From positions 1 through 42,084 of the forward strand of contig NZ_BOMM01000085.1 in NCBI RefSeq assembly GCF_016862195.1: 42,084 nt of DNA, written 5' to 3'. A program made the position numbers and the translations under genes. Positions 7,589-14,360 of the stretch are shown one piece after another (position 1 is the first letter of the stretch; each line of letters starts with the position of its first letter). A model generated the notes under the pieces. It did not search any database. It saw only the letters and a program-made list of their open reading frames with translations, and was not told the DNA's origin. The DNA comes from Paractinoplanes ferrugineus (GTDB lineage Bacteria; Actinomycetota; Actinomycetes; Mycobacteriales; Micromonosporaceae).

Positions 7589-8914
7589 TCACTTGCCTTC
7601 GGCGAGCGTGGACTCGAGGTGCGCGTCGAACTCCCGGCCGGCGGCCTCGGGCGTCTTGGCGCCGGAGACGACGGCGGCGAAGACCTGGTTGATGCTCTTG
7701 TCGCCCTCGAGCGTGGGCCACTGGGCGGCGGCGGGGGTGGCCTTCGACGACAACGCGCCGGCGAAGAAGCCCTGCTGCTGCTCGTCGAGCCCGGCCTGGG
7801 CGGCCTTGATGCCTTCGGTGCTGTTGGGGATCCAGCCGTCCTTGCCGAAGACGTACCTGTCCTGGAAGTCGGGACCGGCGGCGATCTTCACCCACTGCAG
7901 GGCCAGGTCGGGCTCGTCGCTCTTGGCGGCGATGCCCCAGTCGGAGCCACCGAGCATCACCGGCTGGGATCTGCCCGAGGCGCCGGGGAAGGGGAACGTA
8001 CCCAGGTCCTCGGCCTTGATCTGGGGGTTGGCCTTCTGGATGAGACCGATCGAGCCGCTGGTGGCCAGGATCGTGGCGGTCTTGCCGTCGGCGAACAGCT
8101 GGGTCTGGTCGGGCTGCAGGGTGTCCAGGGTCCGCGAGGCCGCCGTGGAGTACTTGTTCTGGAAGGTCTTGAAGTCGGCGAGGCCCTGCTGCGCCTCGGG
8201 GCCGGCGAGGCCGCCCTTCCAGGCGCCGCCGTCGCGCCGGGCGATGTCGCCGCCCGCGTCCCAGATCCACTGCATGCCCGCGTACCAGTACTGGCCGGGC
8301 AGGTAGAAGGGGGCGAAGTCGGCCGCCGTGTTCTTGCCCTTGAGTTTGTCGAGGGCGGCGGTCAGGTCGGCGTAGGTCTTGGGCGCCGCGGTGATGCCGG
8401 CGGCGGCCCAGGTCTTCTTGTTGTAGATGACGGCGCGGGCGCCAGCGAAGCCCGCCGCCGCGTAGAGGGCGCCGTCGACGGTGGCCGGTTCCTCGAGGCC
8501 GGCCAGCCAGGTGCGGCCCTGCTTGAGGTCGGCCCTGTACCTGGTCAGGTCGAGCAGGCCGCCGTTGGCCGCGTAGCCCGGCACCTGGGTGTTGCCCAGG
8601 TCGAGGATGTCGGGGGTGCCGGCCGTGGACAGGGCGGTGCTGATCTTCGTGGTGATGCCCTCCCACTGCTGGATCTGCAGGTCCACCTCGGCCCCGGTGG
8701 CCTGGGTGAACTGCTTGTCGAGGGCGGCCAGGGTGTCGGCGGTGTAGTCGCCGTCCATCACCCAGACGGTGATGGTCTTGCCCTCGCCGCGGGTGGTCGG
8801 GACCTTCGCCGCCGCGTCGTCGCCGCCCCCGCCGGAGCCGGACCCGCTGCTGCAGGCGCCGAGGGTCAGGACAGTCGCGGCAGCCAGGGCGGCCGCTGCG
8901 GGAAAGCGTCTCAT
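7589..8914 (-). CDS. dasA: Extracellular sugar-binding lipoprotein of ABC importer (DasA/NgcE-like)
   Basis: The 441-residue protein has a lipoprotein signal peptide ending in L18-G19-A20-C21, a Ser/Gly linker, then a family-1 solute-binding fold (ITVWVMDGDY, TPDILDLGNTQVPGY, GGSDWGIAAKSDEPDLALQWV). Length and layout match oligosaccharide-binding proteins. It would capture a sugar outside the membrane and hand it to the two permeases encoded downstream. Because a GH20 hexosaminidase and GlcNAc kinase are close by, N,N'-diacetylchitobiose or GlcNAc is the likely ligand. AAGGAG stands 7 nt before the ATG. The 70-bp gap to rpiR upstream holds no clear promoter, so it may be co-transcribed with rpiR. 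The specific symbol is by context. Confidence 0.88.
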   Translation of the reverse strand: MRRFPAAAALAAATVLTLGACSSGSGSGGGGDDAAAKVPTTRGEGKTITVWVMDGDYTADTLAALDKQFTQATGAEVDLQIQQWEGITTKISTALSTAGTPDILDLGNTQVPGYAANGGLLDLTRYRADLKQGRTWLAGLEEPATVDGALYAAAGFAGARAVIYNKKTWAAAGITAAPKTYADLTAALDKLKGKNTAADFAPFYLPGQYWYAGMQWIWDAGGDIARRDGGAWKGGLAGPEAQQGLADFKTFQNKYSTAASRTLDTLQPDQTQLFADGKTATILATSGSIGLIQKANPQIKAEDLGTFPFPGASGRSQPVMLGGSDWGIAAKSDEPDLALQWVKIAAGPDFQDRYVFGKDGWIPNSTEGIKAAQAGLDEQQQGFFAGALSSKATPAAAQWPTLEGDKSINQVFAAVVSGAKTPEAAGREFDAHLESTLAEGK

Positions 8915-8984
8915 GGGTGCTCCTTATGGGCGCGTTTCATCGACCGGCCGACCTTGGTCGCCCGGTTGGTCTGGAGTCAGGTGG

Positions 8985-9911
8985 TTACTTCGCCCGGCCG
9001 CGCTTACGGGTCGGGATCTTCTCGGGCAGCCGGTGGGCTTCGACCGCCCGGACGGTCAGTTCGAGTGCCTCGGCCGTGCGTTCGTAGGTGCGCTGCGCGA
9101 CCGCGACGTAGATCATGTCCAGCACCAGCAGCTGGGACTGCAGAGCGGAGAGGGCGGCCAGCCGGAACGTGGTCTCCTGCACCACGGTGGTGAACAGGAC
9201 GTCGGCGATCTCGGCGAGCGGGGACCGGCTGTGGCTGGTGACGGCCACGGTGAGGGCGCCGTGATCGGCGGCCTCGGCGAGGGTCTCGATCACTTCCCGG
9301 GTACGCCCGGAATGCGACAGCCCGATCGCCACGTCGCCGGGCAGCAGCAGGGCGGCGTTGGTCAGCGCGGTGTGCGAGTCGCCCCGGAACCACACCGGGA
9401 CCCGGATGCGTTCGAGGCGGAACGCCATCTCCCGGGCCGCGGTGCCGCTGCTGCCGAGCCCGAAGATCTCCACCCGCTTGGCCTCGGCGATCGCGCCGGC
9501 GACCCGCTCGACGGCGGTGACGTCGAGGCCGGCGGCGGTGTCCTGGATGGCCCGGGTGTCGGCCGCGGTGACCACGTTGAGCACGTCGACGAGCGGGTCG
9601 TCGGGAGCGATGTCACCGCTGATGTCGGTCTCCCAGCGCGCCTGCTCGGCCCGGCCGGTCTCGGTCGCGATCGCCACCCGCAGGTTGGCGTAGCCCTTGA
9701 AGCCCAGCGTGCGGCTGAACCGGGTCACGGTCGCCGTCGAGGTGCCGGAGCGCTCGGCCAGGTCGACGATGCTCGCGTGGGCCGAGGAGTCGGGGTCGGC
9801 CAGGATCGTCTCGGCGATCCGGGCCAGCGCCTCCGGCATCTGCGGGCCGTCGCTGCGCAGCCGCCCGAGCAGCCCGCCACCCTCAACGCTCACGATAGTC
9901 ATCCTTTTCAT
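8985..9911 (-). CDS. MurR/RpiR family transcriptional regulator with SIS domain
   Basis: The 308-residue protein has the N-terminal RpiR helix-turn-helix (about residues 20-90, with SIVDLAERSGTSTATVTRFSRTLGFKGYANLR) and a C-terminal sugar-isomerase (SIS) domain (about 130-260, with GLGSSGTAAREMAFRL and IGLSHSGRTREVIETL) that in this family binds a phosphosugar. It stands directly upstream of the chitooligosaccharide importer genes on the same strand. A 43-bp promoter/operator block just before its own ATG is repeated before the SIS-protein gene at 11259-12011, so it is the natural candidate to control the locus in response to GlcNAc-6-phosphate or a related phosphosugar. The ligand is inference. 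In Streptomyces the das genes are controlled by GntR-type DasR instead. Confidence 0.92.
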   Translation of the reverse strand: MKRMTIVSVEGGGLLGRLRSDGPQMPEALARIAETILADPDSSAHASIVDLAERSGTSTATVTRFSRTLGFKGYANLRVAIATETGRAEQARWETDISGDIAPDDPLVDVLNVVTAADTRAIQDTAAGLDVTAVERVAGAIAEAKRVEIFGLGSSGTAAREMAFRLERIRVPVWFRGDSHTALTNAALLLPGDVAIGLSHSGRTREVIETLAEAADHGALTVAVTSHSRSPLAEIADVLFTTVVQETTFRLAALSALQSQLLVLDMIYVAVAQRTYERTAEALELTVRAVEAHRLPEKIPTRKRGRAK

Positions 9912-9915
9912 TGCG

Positions 9916-9958
9916 GCCGTTGGTGATGAAAATTACGACCGAGATCGACGGTAGTCAA
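9916..9958 (-). promoter_or_regulatory. Promoter and putative RpiR operator of the rpiR-das operon (copy A)
   Basis: Reading on the minus strand: TTGACT (9958-9953), 17-nt spacer, TAATTT (9935-9930), then the rpiR ATG at 9911. The block matches 12050-12092 without gaps at 36 of 43 positions, with 27 of 28 identical in the segment covering the -10 and its surroundings, and the -35 fully conserved. The spacer half next to the -35 is not conserved, so the conserved 28 bp (TGATGAAAATTACGACCGAG plus 8 bases before it) is probably the operator. Confidence 0.7.
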
Positions 9959-9960
9959 CA

Positions 9961-9991
9961 GCGGGCCGGCCGCTCGCGGCGACCGGCCCGC
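9961..9991 (-). terminator. Hairpin terminator after the GH16-like gene
   Basis: GCGGGCCGG (9961-9969) and CCGGCCCGC (9983-9991) form a perfect 9-bp stem with a 13-nt loop, 12 nt beyond the end of the GH16-like gene and just before the rpiR promoter. It separates the two transcripts. Confidence 0.65.
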
Positions 9992-10003
9992 CTCAACTAT
10001 GGA

Positions 10004-11191
10004 TCAGCAGCGGCCGAGGTCCTGCCACTGGTCGGTCCAGCCGGGCTCCGAGCCCTGCGTCCAGTACTTGGCCTTCCACAGGTGCCTGCCCTGCCCGGAG
10101 GTGGGGCCGCCGGGGTCGCCGTACCGGCTCTTCTCGTGCTTGACCACGTTGCCGCCGGGGTAGACCGAGGTGATGCTCCACTCCGGGGCGTCCGAGCAGT
10201 TGGTCGCCGGCGTGGTGGGCGGCGGCGTGGTGGGCGGCGTGGTGCCGGGGGACGTCGGCGGGCTGGTCGGGGTGGTGCAGCCGCCCGCCGACGACGTGGT
10301 GTCCAGATAGGCGGTTCCGCCCGTGCGGTAACCGGTCGTCCGGGTGCCGATCTGAGCCGGCGACAGCACCTGGTTCTTGGCGAACAGCACCCAGTCGACC
10401 TGCTGGTTGTAGGTACTGGTGCCGCCCGTGTGGGTGGCGGTGTCGATGAACCACAGGTTCCAGTTGATGGTCATCGTCTGGCGCGGGTAGAACTTGCCGG
10501 AGTGGTCACCCACCGGCACGCCGTCGATGTAGTAGACGATGTGCCCGTTCGCGACCTGGGCCACCAGCGTGTGCCAGCCGTCGAGGCTGGCGCGCTGCTC
10601 GGAGTGCACGTTGTCGGCGAACCACGGCTCGTTGCGGTAGGTGTACCAGCTCGTCTGGTAGTTGATCGGCCCGGTCTCGCCCCAGCCGCCGTTCGGCAGG
10701 TACTCGGAGATGTCCAGCTCGGAGTAGGTCGGATCGAGGTCGCCGTCGAGCGGGCTGATCGTGAAGAACGTCTGGTTGATGTGGTCGCCGTCGGCCCCGG
10801 CGGACGGCGTGTCGGAGAACTTGACCCGGCTGGCGTACGTGCCGTCCAGGAACTTCTTCTCGGTCGAGTAGAGCTCGGCGTGCTTGGTGCCGGCGGCGGT
10901 GCCGTCCGTCGACGCGGTCAGCTGCATGACCTGGTCGCCACCCGAGTTCGGGAACGTGATGCTGTTCGGCGACCAGTTCGCCCCGGGAACGCCCGGCCCG
11001 CCCTGGTAGCTGCGCGGCGTCCAACCGTGCCCGGTCAGGGTGGCGTCGGCCGACGAGCTGTAGTGGAAGTCGTCGAACAGATAGCCGCAGTCGGCGGCCG
11101 CGGCCGACGTGCCGGAGGTGAGGGCGACGGCGCCGGAAGCGGCCAGGACCGCCGCGGCAAGACCGGCCAATCGACGTTTGTCGATCAACAT
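10004..11191 (-). CDS. Secreted GH16-like glycoside hydrolase with C-terminal chitin-binding (CBM5/12-like) module
   Basis: The 395-residue protein has a signal peptide (about 1-33, ending near SAAAA), a concanavalin-like GH16 catalytic domain (about 35-280) with the signature ELDISEYLP holding the two catalytic glutamates and the assisting aspartate, a Pro/Thr linker (about 305-330), and a small C-terminal module of ~60 residues rich in aromatics (W in EWSIT, HLWKAKYWTQG, GWTDQWQDLG) typical of type-3 chitin-binding modules. GH16 enzymes cut beta-1,3 or mixed beta-glucans and, in some lineages, other polymers; the exact substrate cannot be read off. The chitin-binding tail and the setting suggest attack on fungal or insect material. 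GGGAGGACC precedes the ATG. A hairpin separates it from the SIS gene upstream. Confidence 0.87.
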   Translation of the reverse strand: MLIDKRRLAGLAAAVLAASGAVALTSGTSAAAADCGYLFDDFHYSSSADATLTGHGWTPRSYQGGPGVPGANWSPNSITFPNSGGDQVMQLTASTDGTAAGTKHAELYSTEKKFLDGTYASRVKFSDTPSAGADGDHINQTFFTISPLDGDLDPTYSELDISEYLPNGGWGETGPINYQTSWYTYRNEPWFADNVHSEQRASLDGWHTLVAQVANGHIVYYIDGVPVGDHSGKFYPRQTMTINWNLWFIDTATHTGGTSTYNQQVDWVLFAKNQVLSPAQIGTRTTGYRTGGTAYLDTTSSAGGCTTPTSPPTSPGTTPPTTPPPTTPATNCSDAPEWSITSVYPGGNVVKHEKSRYGDPGGPTSGQGRHLWKAKYWTQGSEPGWTDQWQDLGRC

Positions 11192-11229
11192 GGGGATGGT
11201 CCTCCCAAGGGAGTAGGGGACTTGGGTGA

Positions 11230-11255
11230 CCGCGCCGGCGGTCGGACCGGCGCGG
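11230..11255 (-). terminator. Hairpin after the SIS-domain gene
   Basis: CCGCGCCGG (11230-11238) and CCGGCGCGG (11247-11255) form a perfect 9-bp stem with an 8-nt loop, 3 nt beyond the SIS gene stop and ~40 nt before the GH16-like start. It either ends the SIS transcript or lowers read-through into the hydrolase gene. Confidence 0.55.
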
Positions 11256-11258
11256 GGT

Positions 11259-12011
11259 CTAGGCGATCCGCCGGATGCGCCCGGCGTACCGGGCCTCCAG
11301 CTCGGCGTTGTGGTTCCTGCCGCCGGCCACGTTGTCCGACTGGTAGACGGGCGGCGTCATCCCCGCCTCGACGAGCGCCGCGACCACGTCGGTGACGAGC
11401 TGCTGGGCGAGCAGCGCGGCGGTGAGCGAGCTGACCGCGCCGACCGCACCGCCGCCGGGCAGCGCCAGCGCGGCGTCACCGGTCGGCGCGCCGTTGTCCA
11501 GCACCACGTCGGCGAGGTCACCGAGCTTGTGGCCGCCGGGGTGCCGGGAGGTGACGCCGGCCGAGTGCTCGGCCGAGGTGATCGCGATCAGCCCGTGCCC
11601 GCGCTCCTTGACCAGCCGGGCCATCTCGACGACGGCCCCGTTGATGCCGGAGTTGGAGGCGATCACGAAGACGTCGTCGGGCTTGACCGGGGCCAGGTCG
11701 TAGAGGCGGTGGGCGATCTCGGTGCGGCGCTCCACCATCGGATCGGCGAGGACGTCGAGGGGTTCGCCGCCGTAGAGGACGACGTCGCGCAGGGCGATCC
11801 GGTTGGTGGGCACCAGTCCCCCGGCCCGGCCCGCGATCTCCATGGCGACCGCCTCGGAGTGGCCGCAGCCGAACGCCTGGATCACGCCGCCGTTGCGGAC
11901 CGACTCCGCGAGGATGGCGACGGCCTGGCGTTTCCGCTCCACCTGACCCTCGCCGACGCGGGTGATCAGGGCCCGGACCACATCCAGGTAGGCATTGCTC
12001 GTGACGGTCAC
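11259..12011 (-). CDS. SIS-domain phosphosugar protein (UPF0309-like, amino-sugar metabolism)
   Basis: From GTG 12011 the protein has 250 residues with an N-terminal helical region and a SIS fold (FGCGHSEAVAMEIAGRAGG, FVIASNSGINGAVVEMA, LIAITSAEHSAGV). It resembles the UPF0309 family, whose Streptomyces member SCO4393 I recall as acting on GlcNAc-6-phosphate; this is from memory. A role on an amino-sugar phosphate fits the divergent GlcNAc-type kinase. GTG 12011 is chosen because AAGGA lies 6 nt upstream; an in-frame ATG at 12092 would overlap the promoter and is rejected. Its promoter is nearly identical to that of rpiR, so both genes should answer to the same regulator. Confidence 0.85.
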   Translation of the reverse strand: MTVTSNAYLDVVRALITRVGEGQVERKRQAVAILAESVRNGGVIQAFGCGHSEAVAMEIAGRAGGLVPTNRIALRDVVLYGGEPLDVLADPMVERRTEIAHRLYDLAPVKPDDVFVIASNSGINGAVVEMARLVKERGHGLIAITSAEHSAGVTSRHPGGHKLGDLADVVLDNGAPTGDAALALPGGGAVGAVSSLTAALLAQQLVTDVVAALVEAGMTPPVYQSDNVAGGRNHNAELEARYAGRIRRIA

Positions 12012-12049
12012 GGCGGTCCTTTCGCAGGCGGTCACGGTTTTCACTAACT

Positions 12050-12092
12050 GCCGTTGCTGATGAAAATTACGACCGAGGTTGCATCTAGTCAA
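12050..12092 (-). promoter_or_regulatory. Promoter and putative RpiR operator of the SIS gene (copy B)
   Basis: On the minus strand TTGACT (12092-12087), a 17-nt spacer and TAATTT (12069-12064) reproduce the rpiR promoter exactly in sequence and spacing. The conserved 28-bp segment (12050-12077) differs from copy A at one base. The same region is upstream of the divergent kinase gene, so one bound repressor could affect both directions. Confidence 0.7.
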
Positions 12093-12109
12093 TAAGAACT
12101 TCCTATGTT
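12079..12109 (+). promoter_or_regulatory. Promoter of the kinase gene, leaderless arrangement
   Basis: TTGCAT (12079-12084), 19-nt spacer, TATGTT (12104-12109), then exactly 6 nt to GTG 12116. A transcript starting ~7 nt after the -10 would begin at the start codon. The -35 interlocks with the divergent SIS promoter. Confidence 0.5.
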
Positions 12110-12115
12110 TCGATC

Positions 12116-13030
12116 GTGACCATGAGAGACGAGCTGGTGATCGGCGTCGATGCGGGCGGCACCACCTCGCGCGCCGTCGTCGCCACCACGACCGGCGTGA
12201 TCCTCGGCCGCGGCACCGCCGGACCGGGCAACCCGGTCGCCGAGGGGGCCCTGGCCGCGGCCGGGATCGGTGACGCGATCAAATCGGCGATGTCCGGCCA
12301 CGATCCGGCCGGCGTGGTGGCCGCGACCCTCGGGATCGCCGGCACCAGCGTCACCGCGCACCCGGTGATCGCCGACGCGTTCGCCGCGATGTGGGAGCGG
12401 GCCGGCCTGACCTGCCCGATGAGCGTCGTCGGGGACGTCATCACGGCGTTCGCGGCCGGCACACCGGCCGCCGACGGAGTCGTGCTCATCGCCGGCACCG
12501 GCGCGATCGCCGCCGAGATCCGGGGCCACGCCATCACCCGGACCGTCGACGGGCACGGCTGGCTGCTCGGCGACGAGGGCGGCGGCCGATGGATCGGGCT
12601 GCGAGCCGTGCGTGCCGCCGTACGGCAATGGCCCGCCCCGTTCGCCACCCGGATCGCCGCCCACCTCGGCGTGGCAACCGCCGACGAGCTGATCCCCTGG
12701 GCCCAGGCCCTGCCCCTGGCCGCCATCGGCGGTCTCGCCCCGATCGTCTGCGCGGCCGCCCGGGCCGGCGACCCGATCGCTTGCCGCATCGTCGCCGACG
12801 CCGTCCACAAGCTGTTACGAACCCTCGACGCGCTCCTCCCGGCCGGCCCGACCGTGCTGGCCGGCGGCCTGCTCACCGCCGACACCCCGGTCCGCGACGG
12901 CGTCCTCGCCGCCCTGGCCGAACGCGGCGCCCCCGCGCACACCGCCGGCGACCCCGCCGCGGCCGCCGCCTGGCTCGCCGCCCGCTCCCCGGCCCACCTG
13001 CACCGAGCCTTCCTCGACTCGGGCCGGTAA
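12116..13030 (+). CDS. BadF/BadG/BcrA-type sugar kinase, probable N-acetylglucosamine kinase
   Basis: The 304-residue protein starts with the phosphate-binding motif GVDAGGTTSRAVV (about residues 9-21), has a second phosphate loop (LIAGTGAIAAEI), the GDEGGGRWIGLRA segment typical of GlcNAc-kinase-like BadF proteins, and an adenosine-binding LAGGLLTAD near the C-terminus. It probably phosphorylates GlcNAc released by the GH20 enzyme, giving GlcNAc-6-phosphate for the SIS protein and the general nag pathway. GTG 12116 or ATG 12122 could be the start; GTG is preferred because a -10 hexamer lies 6 nt upstream, implying a leaderless mRNA. Glucosamine or another amino sugar is an alternative substrate. 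Confidence 0.88.
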   Translation: MTMRDELVIGVDAGGTTSRAVVATTTGVILGRGTAGPGNPVAEGALAAAGIGDAIKSAMSGHDPAGVVAATLGIAGTSVTAHPVIADAFAAMWERAGLTCPMSVVGDVITAFAAGTPAADGVVLIAGTGAIAAEIRGHAITRTVDGHGWLLGDEGGGRWIGLRAVRAAVRQWPAPFATRIAAHLGVATADELIPWAQALPLAAIGGLAPIVCAAARAGDPIACRIVADAVHKLLRTLDALLPAGPTVLAGGLLTADTPVRDGVLAALAERGAPAHTAGDPAAAAAWLAARSPAHLHRAFLDSGR

Positions 13031-13071
13031 CCCGGGGGCGGCCGACGCGCGGACGGCCGCCCCCGGGTTAC
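13027..13071. terminator. Strong bidirectional hairpin terminator after the kinase gene
   Basis: GTAACCCGGGGGCGGCCG (13027-13044) pairs perfectly over 18 bp with its reverse complement at 13054-13071, with a 9-nt loop. The kinase stop codon TAA lies in one arm, and the mirror-image TAA in the other arm is the stop of a minus-strand gene remnant. Confidence 0.8.
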
Positions 13072-13247
13072 TCGTCGCGGGCGGCGGCCGGGCCGGTCAT
13101 CCGGCTCAGCAACGGCATCGTCGAGGCGACCACGGCGAGCGACAGGAGGAGGCCGGCGGCGACGATCGCGTAGTAGCCGGAGCTCGGGGCCCGCAGGGCG
13201 TAGTCCATCTGGGAACGCAGGAACAGCGACGCCGCATGGAAAACTGC
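13068..13247 (-). pseudogene. C-terminal remnant of an integral membrane protein
   Basis: A 59-codon open frame bounded by stops reads as a membrane-protein tail: a polar stretch (LFLRSQMDYALRAP), one hydrophobic helix (about 22 residues, YYAIVAAGLLLSLAVVAS), then TMPLLSRMTGP and a charged end. There is no ribosome-binding site and only an internal ATG. Its stop is correctly placed in the hairpin terminator, as for a normal gene end. It looks like what is left after the 5' part was lost at the time the nickel importer genes became its neighbour. The parent family (transporter-like) is not identified. Confidence 0.45.
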
Positions 13248-13250
13248 TTA

Positions 13251-13290
13251 ATGCAACCTGTTGGCAATAACCAGCAAGAGCTTTTATGCT
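13251..13290 (+). promoter_or_regulatory. Promoter with Nur-box-like site before the metal importer operon
   Basis: TTGGCA (13261-13266), 18-nt spacer and TATGCT (13285-13290) make a plausible promoter. Overlapping its -35, ATGCAA-N5-TGGCAA (13251-13267) matches the Streptomyces Nur consensus TTGCAA-N5-TTGCAA at 10 of 12 positions. Nur is the nickel-responsive Fur-family repressor. This favours nickel over cobalt for the importer. Confidence 0.5.
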
Positions 13291-13313
13291 CCCGGGGAGC
13301 TTCGGGAGGCGTG

Positions 13314-14015
13314 ATGGAGACGACGACGGCGATGCACATCGCCAACGGGATCGTGGACGGACCGGTCTCGGCCGTGTTCGCCGTCCTGGCGGCGGCGGCG
13401 CTGGCGTTCTGTGTGAAGAAGGCGCGGGCTGATCTCGACGACCGGCTGGCGCCGATGGCCGGGCTGGTCGCGGCGTTCATCTTCGCGGTGCAGATGCTCA
13501 ACTTCCAGGTGCTGCCGGGCGTCTCCGGTCATCTGCTGGGCGGCACCCTCGCGGTGGTCCTGGTCGGGCCGTGGGTGGGGGCGCTGTGCGTGTCGACCGT
13601 GCTGATCATCCAGTGCCTGCTGTTCGCCGACGGCGGGCTGACCGCGCTCGGGCTGAACATCACGAACATGGCGCTGCTCGGCACCGCCGCCGGCTATCTG
13701 CTGGTCGCCGGCCTGCTGCGGATCATGCCGAAGACACCGGGCGGGCTGGGCGCGACCGCCCTGATCGCCTCCGTCGTCAGTGTCACCGTCGCGTCGCAGG
13801 GCTTCGTCCTGCAGTACGCGCTCGGCGGCACCACCGATCTGCCGCTGCCGGCGGTCGCCGGCACCATGGCCGGCGTGCACGTGCTGATCGGCATCGGTGA
13901 GGGGCTGATCGCGGCCACCACGGTGGCGACCGTCGCCCGGGTCCGGCCCGATCTGGTCTACGCGATGCGCCGCTTCCGCAAGCCCGCCACCGCCGAGATC
14001 GGAGTTCCCGCGTGA
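13314..14015 (+). CDS. nikM: Energy-coupling factor nickel/cobalt transporter, substrate-binding membrane subunit (NikM/CbiM)
   Basis: The protein (233 residues from this start) contains the MHIANG motif at the head of the S-component, followed by six to seven membrane helices with conserved VQMLNFQV, GTSGHLLGG-like (GVSGHLLGG) and LLFADGGLTALG segments. Met1 and His2 of mature NikM/CbiM bind the metal through the free N-terminus, which argues for start ATG 13332. Yet GGGAGG (13304-13309) sits 4 nt before ATG 13314 and 22 nt before ATG 13332, so translation may begin at 13314 and the six extra residues be removed. Genes for the PDGLE protein, CbiQ and CbiO follow, overlapping or touching. Nickel is favoured by the Nur-like box; cobalt remains possible. 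Confidence 0.87.
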   Translation: METTTAMHIANGIVDGPVSAVFAVLAAAALAFCVKKARADLDDRLAPMAGLVAAFIFAVQMLNFQVLPGVSGHLLGGTLAVVLVGPWVGALCVSTVLIIQCLLFADGGLTALGLNITNMALLGTAAGYLLVAGLLRIMPKTPGGLGATALIASVVSVTVASQGFVLQYALGGTTDLPLPAVAGTMAGVHVLIGIGEGLIAATTVATVARVRPDLVYAMRRFRKPATAEIGVPA

Positions 14016-14359
14016 AGCACAAACTCGGCTGGTTCCTGGGCGCCGGCCTGCTGGTGGCGCTGATCCTCGCCGGGGTGGTCAGCAATTTCGCCTCGGCCAG
14101 CCCCGACGGTCTCGACGCGACCGCCCGCGACGGCTGCACGTTCGGCGCCGACGACGAGATCACCGGTGGCACCTGCATGCTCCAGCAGGAGAAGGACCAC
14201 CAGATGGCCGACTCGCCGCTGGCCGACTACGGCATCAAGGGCATCGACAACCCGTACCTGTCGACCGGTCTCGCCGGGGCAGCCGGCGTGCTCATCGTCT
14301 TCGGCGTCGGGGGCGGCGCGTTCTGGCTGCTGCGCCGCCGGTCCGCCGCCGACGCCTGA
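14012..14359 (+). CDS. nikN: PDGLE-domain protein, NikN/CbiN-type accessory subunit
   Basis: This 115-residue protein has an N-terminal membrane helix (about 6-27), the PDGL signature just outside the membrane (SPDGLDATA), a loop with two cysteines, and a second membrane helix (about 82-107) ending in an Arg-rich tail. That two-helix layout is typical of the small N subunits needed for metal loading of the NikM/CbiM protein. GTG 14012 overlaps the nikM TGA in a GTGA junction, so translation is coupled. Confidence 0.83.
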   Translation: MKHKLGWFLGAGLLVALILAGVVSNFASASPDGLDATARDGCTFGADDEITGGTCMLQQEKDHQMADSPLADYGIKGIDNPYLSTGLAGAAGVLIVFGVGGGAFWLLRRRSAADA

Positions 14360-14360
14360 C

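Noticed and set aside
8915..8984. DasR-box half (AGACCA) and a GATGAAA half-site before dasA
   Set aside because: Only half of each motif is present; the other half does not match, so neither site can be supported.
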